This document shows positions 47,426 to 57,725 of a stretch of 64,000 nucleotides of DNA, in pieces. Under the pieces are notes generated by a model. The model was not told the DNA's origin, did not search any database, and saw nothing but the letters and a program-made list of their open reading frames with translations. The stretch covers positions 124,001-188,000 of the forward strand of contig JAFNAS010000012.1 of assembly GCA_017860295.1 (NCBI GenBank). The letters are read 5' to 3'. Positions within the stretch are counted from its first letter, which is position 1; every line of letters begins with the position of its first letter. Made by a program: the position numbers and the translations under genes. The DNA comes from Bacteroidota bacterium. Its GTDB lineage: Bacteria > Bacteroidota > Bacteroidia > Bacteroidales > Paludibacteraceae.

Positions 47426-48583
47426 TTATACTCCTTGGTGTATGGAACTGTAGCGTTTGTAGAAAATATAGAGTAGCAGACATCCGGCAAGTGCAAAGGG
47501 AACGCCCACCAATGCAGGATAGCGATAACCGAGTCCGGCATGCAGGGTAAGTCCGCCGCAATAGGCACCGATAGCATTACCCAGGTTGAAGGCAATCTGT
47601 ACACAGGCAGCACCCAGCATTTCGCCTCCTTTCGAATAGCGGATAATCAGTATCTGTTGTGGGCTCGATAAGGCAAACAATCCGGTGGTACACAGGGTCA
47701 TCAACAAAACAGACAGCCACGATATGGGTGACAGAAAGAAGATAAGCAGTAGAATAATGCTGATGCAGGCTTGGGTCAGCGACGCTATTCGAGCCGGGTT
47801 GTAGCGGTCGGACAACGCACCGCCGGTAAGGTTGCCCAGTACCATACCCAATCCGGCCAGCACCATTAGAAAGGTGATAACATGCGGATCGAACCCCGAT
47901 ACATTTCTCAGCAGCGGATTGATGTAGCTGTACCATGCAAATACGCCTCCGTTTCCCAGCAGGGTGGCGCCTATCAACAACCAGGGAGCGGACGATTTCA
48001 GAAAGCGGAATTGTCCACGGAAGCCGGTGTCGGGTAGGGCGGCCACATGGGGCACCCATCGTCCGATAAACAACAGGGTGACAATACTCCAGCATCCGAT
48101 CAGCAAAAAGGTGAGACGCCACGATAAAACCACACTCAATGAGGTGCAGAGCGGTACGCCGAGGAGGTTGGCAAGGGTCATGCCCGATACCATCAGGGCA
48201 ATGGCCTGAGAGCCCTTTCCTTTGTCAGCCAGTTTGTCGGCCACAATGGAACCAACTCCGAAGTAGGCTCCGTGAGGAATGCCGGAGATAAACCGGGCCG
48301 ACAGTAGGGTGAAATAACCGGGAGCTGCTGCTGCAGCCAGATTTCCAATCAGAATGAGGGTGACCAGTACCAGCAGAATATATTTCAGTTTGAATTTACG
48401 GGCAAGAATCAGCATGGGAGCTCCGGCGCACACTCCCAATGCGTAGGCCGAAATAAAGTGTCCTGCCGTGTCGATGCCGATATGCAGGTCGCGTGCCACG
48501 TCGGGCAAAATACCCATCATGGCAAATTCGGACATTCCCAGGCATAAGGTGCCACATGCCAGCGCCATAAAACTTTTTCTCAT
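47426..48583 (-). CDS. MFS efflux transporter, AraJ-like
   Basis: 385-residue, twelve-helix major facilitator of the drug:H+ antiporter 1 type. Features: LCLGMSEFAMMGILPDVARDL in helix 1, LILARKFKLKY loop, GIPHGAYFGVGSIVADKL in helix 4-5, and GALSDRYNPARIAS between helices 8 and 9. AraJ relatives export sugars or drugs; the real substrate is unknown. It follows the EamA-family transporter and PfkB kinase in the same direction, with 57 bases to the former, so the three may form one transcript. Confidence 0.88.
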   Translation of the reverse strand: MRKSFMALACGTLCLGMSEFAMMGILPDVARDLHIGIDTAGHFISAYALGVCAGAPMLILARKFKLKYILLVLVTLILIGNLAAAAAPGYFTLLSARFISGIPHGAYFGVGSIVADKLADKGKGSQAIALMVSGMTLANLLGVPLCTSLSVVLSWRLTFLLIGCWSIVTLLFIGRWVPHVAALPDTGFRGQFRFLKSSAPWLLIGATLLGNGGVFAWYSYINPLLRNVSGFDPHVITFLMVLAGLGMVLGNLTGGALSDRYNPARIASLTQACISIILLLIFFLSPISWLSVLLMTLCTTGLFALSSPQQILIIRYSKGGEMLGAACVQIAFNLGNAIGAYCGGLTLHAGLGYRYPALVGVPFALAGCLLLYIFYKRYSSIHQGV

Positions 48584-48640
48584 ACTACACGTTTTTTACC
48601 GATACTTCTCTTCCGGTTTTTAGTCCTAGATTCCGACCCT

Positions 48641-49558
48641 TTATCTTCTGTTGTTTCGGGTGACTTGGCTGATAAACAATCCGGCAATGACCACTATCAT
48701 TCCGGCAATTTGCTGTGCGGGCAACACTTCGTGGAGGATAATGGCCGAAAAAACAGCCGTCAGTACCGGAAGCAGATTGCAGAATACGTTACTGCGGGCT
48801 ACTCCGATGCGTCGTACCGCTTCGGCAAAAAGCACAAAGGCGATAAACGAGGCAAACACAGCCAGCAAAAACATACAAACAATGGAGTCGGTGCGCCATA
48901 CGATTTCGTGCAGATGAGGTGCTTCGATTCCTAGAAACAGTGGTAGAAAATAAACAAAGCCGATGATATTCTGGTAGGTTACCAGTGTGATGCCGTTGTA
49001 ATGAGCTGCGAGTTTTTTCAATACCGTGGCATACAAAATGGCCGATGTTACAGCCAAGGTGATTAGCAAAACGCCCGCTGTATCAGTAGCAGTGGCTCGA
49101 TTGCTACTCACTGTTACGATGGACACGATTCCGGCAAACGACACCACAATGCCGGCTATATTGGCTCGGCTCACCTTCTCTTTCAACAGGAAGTAAGCCG
49201 AAAACGGAGCAAACAGCGGGATGGTGGCAATCATTACAGAGGCAATGGTGGGGCTGATTCGTTTCAATCCGTAGGTCTCGCCGATAAAATAGATAAACGG
49301 TTCGAAAAAGGCCAGCAATAGAAACCATTTGAGGTCTTCCCTGCGAGGCAGTTGCAGTTGCCTGGTGAGTTTGCCAAACAGCACAATTACTATTGTGGCT
49401 ACTAGCAAACGCGATTCGAGCAGGAAAATGACGGAGAATGAACGTAGGGCGATATTGGTCCAAACGTAGGAAAAAGACCAGAATACCATCGATAGGACAA
49501 TGGCCGTATATATTGTCAGCTTACTCCATTGGCGGGGCATGACCGCTTTATTCGACAT
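48641..49558 (-). CDS. EamA/DMT family transporter
   Basis: Ten-helix drug/metabolite transporter with two EamA repeats: VFWSFSYVWTNIALRSFSVIFLLESRL in the first and GVLLITLAVTSAILYATVLKKLAAHYNG in the second. From ATG 49558 it has 305 residues and overlaps the end of the upstream kinase gene by 11 bases; an ATG at 49573 would overlap by 26 and one at 49540 would not overlap. Coupling to the kinase suggests a shared role, perhaps moving a nucleoside or sugar, but this is a guess. Confidence 0.87.
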   Translation of the reverse strand: MSNKAVMPRQWSKLTIYTAIVLSMVFWSFSYVWTNIALRSFSVIFLLESRLLVATIVIVLFGKLTRQLQLPRREDLKWFLLLAFFEPFIYFIGETYGLKRISPTIASVMIATIPLFAPFSAYFLLKEKVSRANIAGIVVSFAGIVSIVTVSSNRATATDTAGVLLITLAVTSAILYATVLKKLAAHYNGITLVTYQNIIGFVYFLPLFLGIEAPHLHEIVWRTDSIVCMFLLAVFASFIAFVLFAEAVRRIGVARSNVFCNLLPVLTAVFSAIILHEVLPAQQIAGMIVVIAGLFISQVTRNNRR

Positions 49559-50537
49559 GCGTGAGTTGTTCAATCCATTGATTAATGTCGCTCCAACGTT
49601 CGTGCTGGATTTTCGGTCCGATCTCTTCCACTACCCGGGCAGCAAGGTAGGAACCGATACGTCCGCTCATCTCAAGGGGCAGATCGTTGGCAAAACCATA
49701 GAGGAATCCAGCAGCGTAGATGTCGCCTGCGCCGGTGGTATCCACACAGTTGGCTTCGAATCCCTGTACGCGAATCACGTCGTCGCCGTGTTTGATAAGC
49801 GAACCATCTTTGCCGATTTTCACCACAGCTACCGAACACATGTTACCCAGTTCATGCAGCGCCTCCTGGAGCTCCTTGCCGGTGAGCGCTTTGGCTTCTT
49901 CTTCGTTGGCAAACACAATATCGACCTTGTCGGGGATTATCTCTTTCAGGAAGTCGATGTTGGCTTCCACCACGTTGAAACTGGCCAGATCGAGTGATAC
50001 GGTAAGACCAGCAGCTTTGGCTGTATTGATAGCAGTACGTATCAAATCGTAGTTTTGTACCAGGTAACCTTCGATATGGAAAATGCGGTAACCTTCGAAC
50101 AGAGCAGGTGTGATATCGCGGGCTTCCAACTCAGCACTGGCACCGAGAAAAGTGCCCATGGTGCGTTCACCGTCTTTGGAAATCATCACCATACAGCGAC
50201 CCGACTCGTTCTCGGAGGTAAATAGCAGCGGGTTGATGCCGTTGGTACGTGCATCGGCCTGGTAGAATTCTCCTATCTGGTCGGGTCCTATTTTGCCTAC
50301 GAATCCGGCAGGCAAACCAAGACGAGCTACAGCATTCAGCGTGTTGGATGCCGATCCGCCGGCTACCATATTTTTGCTGTACTCTTTCGTACGACCGCTG
50401 ATACGGTTCATCATGTCGCGGTCGATCAGCTGCATGCTGCCTTTCGGTAGTTTTAGTTGGTGAAGCAATTCGTCCGATTCAAGTACGGTAAGTATATCCA
50501 CAAGGGCGTTTCCCATGCCCAATATTTTGTTACTCAT
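49548..50537 (-). CDS. PfkB family carbohydrate/adenosine kinase
   Basis: Ribokinase-fold kinase. From ATG 50537 it has 329 residues: NALVDIL near the start, NMVAGGSASNTLNAVARLG (PfkB signature 1), IFANEEEAKALTG and VDTTGAGDIYAAGFLYG (signature 2, catalytic Asp and anion hole). Such Bacteroidota proteins are usually annotated as adenosine kinase; ribose, fructose or nucleoside substrates cannot be separated here. The longer frame to 50576 is rejected because TACCTTTG lies at 50583-50576. Confidence 0.9.
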   Translation of the reverse strand: MSNKILGMGNALVDILTVLESDELLHQLKLPKGSMQLIDRDMMNRISGRTKEYSKNMVAGGSASNTLNAVARLGLPAGFVGKIGPDQIGEFYQADARTNGINPLLFTSENESGRCMVMISKDGERTMGTFLGASAELEARDITPALFEGYRIFHIEGYLVQNYDLIRTAINTAKAAGLTVSLDLASFNVVEANIDFLKEIIPDKVDIVFANEEEAKALTGKELQEALHELGNMCSVAVVKIGKDGSLIKHGDDVIRVQGFEANCVDTTGAGDIYAAGFLYGFANDLPLEMSGRIGSYLAARVVEEIGPKIQHERWSDINQWIEQLTHVE

Positions 50538-50575
50538 TATGTTATATTTAATGGTTGCTTGCGTCAAAAACGGCA

Positions 50576-50583
50576 CAAAGGTA
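50576..50583 (-). promoter_or_regulatory. -7 box TACCTTTG of the PfkB kinase gene
   Basis: Minus-strand TACCTTTG 38 bases before the ATG at 50537; promoter of the kinase-EamA-(AraJ) unit. A degenerate GGTAATAGGTATAAGG word repeat lies at 50629-50650. Confidence 0.6.
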
Positions 50584-50715
50584 ACAAAATTCGGTGGAAT
50601 TGTGGAACTGGAGGTAAAGATAAAAAGGCTGGTAATAGGTATAAGGTATCCGATTCAACGATTGCAGATATAATTTACTGCATGTCGGATTCGGATTATC
50701 ATTGGCTATTTACTG

Positions 50716-51120
50716 TTAACCTTGATTCGTAATTCGTTTTTGTACCAGATCATAGATATCCTGCAAGCCGAGAATCATGCGTTTGAGTTCGTCATCGGTA
50801 GGCGTTTTATAACCGAAACCGTCGATAGAACAGATGGATTCGAAGCGGTTGATCAGGCGGCAGGTGTCCTGCATGGCGGGGGTAAGTCCGGGTTCCACTT
50901 CCTGCGCCTGCTTGTAGAGTGCTACCGGCATATGATGGTCGGCCATTTCGTCGTAATGTGACAGCAGAGAAACGAAAAGCTTTTCGCAACACATCACGGT
51001 GATGCTGTAGAGCAGATCGTTGTTAAAGCGGCTTTTGCGCTCCAGTGTTTTCGAGAGCGTGACGAGGTATTTCTCTCCTTCCTGAAAAAGGGCGATTGTA
51101 TTGTCTTTGAGTTTGAACAT
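50716..51120 (-). CDS. Hypothetical helical protein
   Basis: 134 residues, all-helical in appearance, soluble. MFKLKDNTIALFQEGEKYLVTLSK, then SITVMCCEKLFVSLLSHYDEMADHHMP and DELKRMILGLQDIYDLVQKRI. Resembles conserved Bacteroidales proteins of unknown function, possibly HEPN-like in fold, but no catalytic motif is visible. Alone between the kinase and the xylan locus. The 248 bases upstream to 51368 hold only the terminator of the hybrid regulator. Confidence 0.65.
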   Translation of the reverse strand: MFKLKDNTIALFQEGEKYLVTLSKTLERKSRFNNDLLYSITVMCCEKLFVSLLSHYDEMADHHMPVALYKQAQEVEPGLTPAMQDTCRLINRFESICSIDGFGYKTPTDDELKRMILGLQDIYDLVQKRITNQG

Positions 51121-51321
51121 AGACGTGAGTATTTTTAATTACAAATCGATGAATAACGACTTTGTGGATTACACTAAGTTTTACGGATAAAAACAGTTGA
51201 ACCTATTAGCAATGCTTAAAGTATAGCATAAATCATGCCATTGTAATCATTTATTTGAAAATCAGTATTTTGATGGATAAATGTAGAATGGAATATGCTA
51301 CGGTTCCGACAAAAATGTAGG

Positions 51322-51355
51322 CAGGCTACATCTCCGCAAACAAAGATGTAGCCTG
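51322..51355 (-). terminator. Terminator of the hybrid two-component regulator
   Basis: CAGGCTACATC (51322-51332) and GATGTAGCCTG (51345-51355) form a perfect 11-bp stem; on the minus strand CCTACATTTTTG follows. It lies 14 bases after the stop. Confidence 0.75.
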
Positions 51356-51368
51356 TCCGACACTAGTT

Positions 51369-54300
51369 TTATCCGATGATATCCTTTAGGATGGGATTGT
51401 CGGGGTCGTTCTTGTAGCGTTCGATAAATTCGGAAGGTTTCATACCAAAGAAATCGTGAAAACTGTTGGTAAAGTAAGAATGGCTCGAGAAACCTACCTT
51501 GTAGGCCACTTCCGAAATATTTACCTCGTTGTTGAGTAGCAGAAAGGCCGCCTGTTTTAACCGGATGGAACGGATCATTTCGCTGGGCGAAGTATTAATC
51601 AGTTCTTTCAGCTTTCGGTTCAGATGGACGCGACTCAATCCTACCTCTGCGCTCAGTTTCTCCACGCTGAAGTCGGAATCTTCGATGTTCATTTTAATTA
51701 CCTCGATGGTTTTTCCTAACAGTCGTTTGTCTGCCGAATTTATTTTCAGGTGTTCGTAGTCGTAGTCGATAGGTTGACTGTATTTCTTTTTAATGGTTTG
51801 CCGTGTTCCGATCACCTGGGCGATATTCCGTTTCAAAATGTCGAGATTAAACGGCTTGGTGAGGTAAATGTCGGCTCCACTGTCGAGTCCCTCGATAATA
51901 TTCTCATCTTTTGTCATAGACGAGAGTAAAATGATGGGGATGTGATTGGTGTTACTGTTGCTTTTTATCTTACGGCACAACTCGTTACCATCCATCTCCG
52001 GCATCACGATGTCGCTGATTACCACGTCGGGCAAAATGCTGGTGATGGCATTCCATGCAGCTTTACTGCTGTCGAAACTTTCCACATTGTACTGCTCGGC
52101 AAGTTCCAGTCGCAGGTAAGTCAGAATATCTTTGTCATCATCCACAATCACCACCGTAGGCTTACTCTTGATCTTTTTTTGGACATCTTTTTCCGGGTTT
52201 TCCAGAATGGTCAGGTTCTCTTCGTTGTACGACATCTTTCCCGGTTGCTGATATAAATCGTCCTGACGGTTTTCGAGTTCTTCTGGTGTCAGATGGTCGG
52301 AAAAGATTGGAATTCGGATAGTGAACGAGCATCCTACCTCTTCGTTTTGTGCCTCTATAGTGCCATGATGCAGATCAACCAGTTGTTTTGTCAAGTGTAA
52401 CCCGATGCCCGAGCCCAATGTCTCGTTCTGGCTGTTTGCCTGAAAGAAACGGTCGTAAATTTTATTGATGGCTTCTTGCTTGATGCCGGATCCCGAATCC
52501 TGAATTTTAATTTCGAAATAATTTTTCAATGCTCCGGAGGTGTTTGTGTCTTCTCCGGTATTCAGATACACGGTAATTTTTCCACCTTCGGGTGTAAACT
52601 TGAACGCGTTGGAAAGTACATTGAAAATGATTTTATCGAAGTTGCTCTGATCAATCCAGGCCTTGAGATATTCGATGTTGTTGATTAACCGGAAATCGAT
52701 CTTTTTGTTTTTTGCCAGATAATCAAAAGACATCATAATATCTTTCAGAAAAAAGATAATATCAGTCTCCTGAAAGTGCATCCGCATTTGGTTATTGTCT
52801 ATCTTTCGCATATCCATCAACTGATTTATAAGTCGTAGAATACGGGCACTGTTACGATACATCAGGTTGTAAAGCTCTTTTTTCTGACTGTCTTTTTCAT
52901 TCATTCTCAGTTTTTCGAGCGGAGCCATAATCAGGGTGATCGGTGTCCTGATTTCGTGCGATATATTGGTGAAGAAGCGGAGTTTGGCCTCTTTGATTTG
53001 TTCTGTATGTTCGCGTTCCAATTCCAGATGCTGATCTCTGATCTTTTTTTGTAGCCTTTTGTACATTCGGTATCCAATGGCAGCCAGTATGAGTAGGTAA
53101 AAAATATAGGCCCAAACAGATTGCCACCAGGGAGGCAGGATCACGATTCTCAGTTCCGTTTCGCTGTACGATCCGTGTTGATCGGCACTGTAGGCCTGCA
53201 CTTTGAATGTATAAGTGCCATGGGGTAGGTTGGTATATGTAACTAAACGGTTGTCGGCACTGGTTTCTTTCCAATCTTTGTCGAAACCTTCCATCTTATA
53301 TTTGTAGGTGATACTTTGCGGATGAGTAAACTCCAGTGCGATGAATTCAATGGAGAACACATTGTCGCTTTGGCGTATTTTTACCTCCTTTGCATAGGGA
53401 ATGGCTTTGTCGAAATGAGCCATTTTGCTTGTCTCCAGTCCGATATTGACAGGTTTATTGAACACGTAAAAGTTGGAGATGTATATATCGGGTACTTTTC
53501 GTGAAAGGCATACCTCTTTCGGATAAAAAGCAGTAATGCCGTTTATGCCGCCAAAGTAGAGCTTTCCGTCATTCGCCTTAAACCAAGAACCATGCCAGAA
53601 TTCATTACTTTGTAATCCGTCGTAGGAGTAATATTTTATGAAGGTTTTATTGGTCAGAGAGAATTTTACGAGTCCGTGATTGGTCGAAATCCAGAGATTT
53701 TTACTGTTATCTTCCGCAATAGCCTTGATGAAGTTGTTGGGTAATCCGTTATCCATGGTATACCATTGTATGTATCCGCTTGTCCGATTGAAGGAGATCA
53801 AACCGCTATTCGATCCTATCCACAGCAATCCGTTCGAATCTTCACAAAGAGAGTATATCTTGATGTTGTATGGCAGATTATCTAAATTATTGTAATAGCG
53901 TATTTTGCCTGTTTTGTCTATGGAGTTCAGTCCTTTTAATGTTCCGACCCATAGAGTTCCCTTCTTATCCACAATTATTGTGTTGATCCAGTTATTGCTT
54001 AATCGGGTTGATGCACTGGTCCCTGGATTGTTTTTAGTAAGGCTGATTTTTCCGGATATTCCGTCAATTCGGGCAATACCTCCATCATAGGTTCCTATCC
54101 ATATATTGCCATCGGCATCCCCTTTGATTGTCATAATTTTATTGCTACCTATCTGTGCCTGTTTGGGGTATTGCCGAATAGTTGTTCCATTACAGATGAA
54201 AAGTCCGCTAGTCATCGAGCCTATCCAAATCGTACCTTTTTTATCCTGATAGAGGGAGGTGATGGTGTTGGGGCATGAAGAATTTTCTTTGCGAAAGTTT

Positions 54301-55469
54301 GTCACCTTATTTTGTCCTTTTTGTTTGTAAAACAACCCGCCACCGTCGGAACCCACCCACATACCACCGGCTTGATCAATCAAAATAGAGAGGATGCAAT
54401 TACTGTTTTCTGAGGTCCCTTGAGCATTGAATCCATAGTATTCGAATTTATTCACATAGTTGGGAATAAAATAGATCCCTTTTTGATAAAGGCCAGCCCA
54501 TAAGTTGCCCTGGTTGTCTTCCATCAGCGTACTGACATGCCATGTTTCGCTCGAACGATCGTAGCTTTCACGTGGAAGCGGCATAAACTGCTCGGTTCGG
54601 GCATCGAAAAGTAATAAGCCTCGGTCGTTAGAACCGATCCATATTCTGCCTTTGGAGTCGCATAACATCGATTTGATAGCGATATTGCGAGCTCCTGGAG
54701 CTTTAGCGTTTCTGAGAGTGCCACTTGCTTTATCGTAAATAAACAGTCCCTGATTAATGCTTCCGATCAATACTTTTCCGGTAGCTTTATCTTCTACCAG
54801 AGAGGTTATATATTTGCCTTTAAACCATTGTTGTATCGATATGCATTTCCCATTTTTTAAGCGATATAGACTGCATCCTTCGGTCTCTGTCCCGATCCAA
54901 AGGTTATGTTGAGAGTCTAAAAGGGCTGCACGGATAAATGCATTTGGGTTATTTATCGTGTCATTGTCCATGCTTATTTTGAGGGTACGTTTATTAATAA
55001 GAAAAAAGGAATGACCTGACGTACAAACCACGATGTTATCTTTGTCGTAGTTTAGTATGGCAGTAATGTGAGGTCGTAGTATCGTGTGTTTGGAATCGTA
55101 GAGGATGTGATCGATAAAACGGTTGGTGGTTCGATCGTATCGTTGCAACCCGCTCACCGTTCCGATCCAGAAATTGTTGCAATCGTCTTCAAAAATCGTT
55201 TGTACGTAATTACTGCGGATGGATCGAGTATCATTCGGGTTGTGCAGAAGGGTTGAAAACCGCATACCGTCGAAATAACTGAGTCCATCTTCCGTTGCAA
55301 TCCATATAAAACCTTTTTTATCCTGATAAATCTGAGTTATCTGGCTGTTAGAAAGTCCCGAATTGGATGATGTATATAAACGGGACAGTTGAGCCCACAT
55401 GGAGTTTGCAGGTATAAAAAACAACACACCGATAAACATCAGTGTCGAGAGGGCTAATCGGTTTTTCAT
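51369..55469 (-). CDS. Hybrid two-component system sensor/regulator (HTCS) of the xylan locus
   Basis: One-protein signalling chain that senses a glycan fragment in the periplasm and activates the locus. From ATG 55469 it has 1366 residues: signal/first membrane segment (MKNRLALSTLMFIGVLFFIP), two beta-propeller blades sets with many WIATEDGL/WIGT repeats (about 30-690), a Y_Y_Y domain (about 720-790), a membrane helix (VWAYIFYLLILAAIGYRMY), HisKA with H838 in FFTNISHEIRTP, HATPase, a receiver with D1153 in VVISDIVMPEMDG, and an AraC-type helix-turn-helix at the end (LSRVHLNRKLKELI, VAYKVGFSSHSYFTNSF). The longer frame to 55544 adds no signal. Adjacent GH67, GH43 and GH10 genes point to a xylo- or glucurono-xylooligosaccharide as signal. 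Confidence 0.95.
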   Translation of the reverse strand: MKNRLALSTLMFIGVLFFIPANSMWAQLSRLYTSSNSGLSNSQITQIYQDKKGFIWIATEDGLSYFDGMRFSTLLHNPNDTRSIRSNYVQTIFEDDCNNFWIGTVSGLQRYDRTTNRFIDHILYDSKHTILRPHITAILNYDKDNIVVCTSGHSFFLINKRTLKISMDNDTINNPNAFIRAALLDSQHNLWIGTETEGCSLYRLKNGKCISIQQWFKGKYITSLVEDKATGKVLIGSINQGLFIYDKASGTLRNAKAPGARNIAIKSMLCDSKGRIWIGSNDRGLLLFDARTEQFMPLPRESYDRSSETWHVSTLMEDNQGNLWAGLYQKGIYFIPNYVNKFEYYGFNAQGTSENSNCILSILIDQAGGMWVGSDGGGLFYKQKGQNKVTNFRKENSSCPNTITSLYQDKKGTIWIGSMTSGLFICNGTTIRQYPKQAQIGSNKIMTIKGDADGNIWIGTYDGGIARIDGISGKISLTKNNPGTSASTRLSNNWINTIIVDKKGTLWVGTLKGLNSIDKTGKIRYYNNLDNLPYNIKIYSLCEDSNGLLWIGSNSGLISFNRTSGYIQWYTMDNGLPNNFIKAIAEDNSKNLWISTNHGLVKFSLTNKTFIKYYSYDGLQSNEFWHGSWFKANDGKLYFGGINGITAFYPKEVCLSRKVPDIYISNFYVFNKPVNIGLETSKMAHFDKAIPYAKEVKIRQSDNVFSIEFIALEFTHPQSITYKYKMEGFDKDWKETSADNRLVTYTNLPHGTYTFKVQAYSADQHGSYSETELRIVILPPWWQSVWAYIFYLLILAAIGYRMYKRLQKKIRDQHLELEREHTEQIKEAKLRFFTNISHEIRTPITLIMAPLEKLRMNEKDSQKKELYNLMYRNSARILRLINQLMDMRKIDNNQMRMHFQETDIIFFLKDIMMSFDYLAKNKKIDFRLINNIEYLKAWIDQSNFDKIIFNVLSNAFKFTPEGGKITVYLNTGEDTNTSGALKNYFEIKIQDSGSGIKQEAINKIYDRFFQANSQNETLGSGIGLHLTKQLVDLHHGTIEAQNEEVGCSFTIRIPIFSDHLTPEELENRQDDLYQQPGKMSYNEENLTILENPEKDVQKKIKSKPTVVIVDDDKDILTYLRLELAEQYNVESFDSSKAAWNAITSILPDVVISDIVMPEMDGNELCRKIKSNSNTNHIPIILLSSMTKDENIIEGLDSGADIYLTKPFNLDILKRNIAQVIGTRQTIKKKYSQPIDYDYEHLKINSADKRLLGKTIEVIKMNIEDSDFSVEKLSAEVGLSRVHLNRKLKELINTSPSEMIRSIRLKQAAFLLLNNEVNISEVAYKVGFSSHSYFTNSFHDFFGMKPSEFIERYKNDPDNPILKDIIG

Positions 55470-55572
55470 TACTGAGGTGGTTAACAAAAATGTATGTAAA
55501 AATACGCAAATTTTGTCGAATCCAAAACTCGAAAAAAAACTCATAGAATTTGCTATGAGTTAATAAACTGGA

Positions 55573-57687
55573 TCAATTATGACTAAGCATGTGTAGTTTT
55601 ATCTTCTTCAGATCATCAAGTTTATTTGCCGGCGGTTCAATGTCTACGGGAAAAGGTTGTTTTGAAAATTCCTGAAAATAGAGTAAACAAGCATCTTTCC
55701 ACCAAACAGCATCGTGTTCCTGAATAGCAAGCTTGGCTTTAATGGCTTTAAAACGTTCGGAATCGACATACGACTGTAAACTATTCCAGATAGTTTCAAA
55801 ACTTTTCACCTGCTTTACCCCTTTGTCGTAATACATACACAATTCGTTCCACAATGTTTTTCCATCTTTCATTTTATAATTCCATGGCACATGATGAAAC
55901 CATAAAATATATTGTTCGGGGCAGGTTGCGATGTTATTAAATTCCTCACGCAAAGGAGAATAATATTGTTCTACGGCTTTTGAACCGGTCATGGAACGAT
56001 CGAAGCCCAATCCGGTTGTGTCTGCTTTGTGATAATATTTAGGCATCCAATCGGCACGTGCATTGGGAATATCGCACCAGGGTTCGGGTCCGTAATGGTG
56101 TTCCCACGCAAAAAGATGATGTAAACCGAGCGGCATCATATAATTTACAACGGCTTCGCGCGATTCCAGCATCATTTTTTTTGCCGGCTCTACAAAGGAG
56201 CTTTCATCGGAGAATGTCATTCGTAACCATTCGGTGGCAATTTGCTCCGAACTGAGACGATGATTCCATGCCAGTCGCCCGAAAGCATACCAGTTGGCCT
56301 GTGCAAAATCCTGCCCACACCAATTGGTATCTTCACCGATATTGGCAACCCCGGCAATGGCTGAAATCTTTCGATTGAAGAGCGAACCATCAGTTATACG
56401 TTCTACCGTAGAACCTTTTCCTTCGCAATAGGTATCACTATCGAGACACTCTTTCCACATCGGAGCCAGATAAACCATATGATTGCCTTGTCCCAGATAC
56501 TCTTGTGTAATCTGAAATTCAGGCATCACCGCTGTTTTTTTCAATCCGCCGAATAACGGACTAAACGGTTCGCGCGGTTGGAAATCGATAGGGCCGTTTT
56601 TGATCTGTACAATTACATTGTCCCGAAACTGACCGTCGAACGGCATAAACTCGTTATAAGCCTGCTTCGCCCGATCTTCATCACTTGCACTATAGACAAA
56701 CGATCGCCACATAACGATTCCGCCGTGTGGTTTTAGTGCATCAGCCAGCATATTGGCTCCATCGGCATGAGTTCGTCCGAAATCCTGAGGACCAGGGAGG
56801 CCTTCCGAATTGGCTTTAACCAAAAATCCTCCGAAATCGGGAATCAAACGATAAATTTCATCGACTTTGTTTTTCCACCATTGACGTACCGAAGGATCGA
56901 GCGGATCGGAAGTAGGCAAGCCACCCAATGCGGCCGGAGAGGAAAAATTGATTGAGAGGTATACCTTGATATTAAATGGTCTGAAAATGCCAGCCAGTAT
57001 TTTAACTTTCTCCAGATACTCCTTGGCAAGTATATTCGGAGAGGCATTTACATTATTCAATACCGTTGCGTTGATACCAACCGAAGCATTGGCACGTGCA
57101 TACTCGACATAACGGGGTGAAATAGTTTTTGGCAGCTCCTCCCACTTCCAAATGGAATGACCGGCATAACCACGTTCGATGGATCCGTCGAGGTTGTCCC
57201 AATGGTTCAAGATACGAATGGAATAGGAAGGTTTCTCTTTAATATCAAGTTGATCCGATAATTCATCCGTCTGGATAAGCCGGAGTAAATGGTATACACC
57301 ATATAACAATCCGGCCTTTCCAGTAGATGCAATGACAGTGCGGCGTATGTTGCCGGAGGTGACGGTTTTGATAACATAACCCTCGTTTCCCAATGGCGCC
57401 ACCTCATTGTCAAGTTTGAGCGATTGAATAACCCGCGAGTGCAAAGTACCTATTACCAGTAGCTCCTTTCCCCTGTTTTTAGAATCAAGTTCATTCCCGT
57501 ATAACTGTTTCCAGGCTTTTTGAAGTTCCTGCACTGCAAAGAGTGTCTTATCGGCTTCAATACCGGAAAATCGAGACGAAGCAACTCTATGCTGTCCGAA
57601 TCGCAACCAAAGCCGGCTACCGTCTTCGGCCCGGGACATAAGTATTGAAATTGAAATAAAAAGGATAAAGAATATACTACGAGTCAT
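55573..57687 (-). CDS. aguA: Alpha-glucuronidase, GH67
   Basis: Removes (4-O-methyl)-glucuronic acid from the non-reducing end of xylooligosaccharides. 704 residues with the signal peptide MTRSIFFILFISISILMSRA. GH67 catalytic regions are seen: LVKANSEGLPGPQDFGRTHADGANM with E295 as probable acid, FRDNVIVQIKNGPIDFQPREPFSPLFG with Asp in the inverting base region and AVMPEFQITQEYLGQGNHMVYLAP with Glu. Length and motifs agree with the family. Third downstream of the xylanase in the same strand; 38 bases from GH43. Exported, probably periplasmic. Confidence 0.95.
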   Translation of the reverse strand: MTRSIFFILFISISILMSRAEDGSRLWLRFGQHRVASSRFSGIEADKTLFAVQELQKAWKQLYGNELDSKNRGKELLVIGTLHSRVIQSLKLDNEVAPLGNEGYVIKTVTSGNIRRTVIASTGKAGLLYGVYHLLRLIQTDELSDQLDIKEKPSYSIRILNHWDNLDGSIERGYAGHSIWKWEELPKTISPRYVEYARANASVGINATVLNNVNASPNILAKEYLEKVKILAGIFRPFNIKVYLSINFSSPAALGGLPTSDPLDPSVRQWWKNKVDEIYRLIPDFGGFLVKANSEGLPGPQDFGRTHADGANMLADALKPHGGIVMWRSFVYSASDEDRAKQAYNEFMPFDGQFRDNVIVQIKNGPIDFQPREPFSPLFGGLKKTAVMPEFQITQEYLGQGNHMVYLAPMWKECLDSDTYCEGKGSTVERITDGSLFNRKISAIAGVANIGEDTNWCGQDFAQANWYAFGRLAWNHRLSSEQIATEWLRMTFSDESSFVEPAKKMMLESREAVVNYMMPLGLHHLFAWEHHYGPEPWCDIPNARADWMPKYYHKADTTGLGFDRSMTGSKAVEQYYSPLREEFNNIATCPEQYILWFHHVPWNYKMKDGKTLWNELCMYYDKGVKQVKSFETIWNSLQSYVDSERFKAIKAKLAIQEHDAVWWKDACLLYFQEFSKQPFPVDIEPPANKLDDLKKIKLHMLSHN

Positions 57688-57725
57688 TTACAAAGTGCTA
57701 AAGCTGAATAAATCGGATTTTCTAG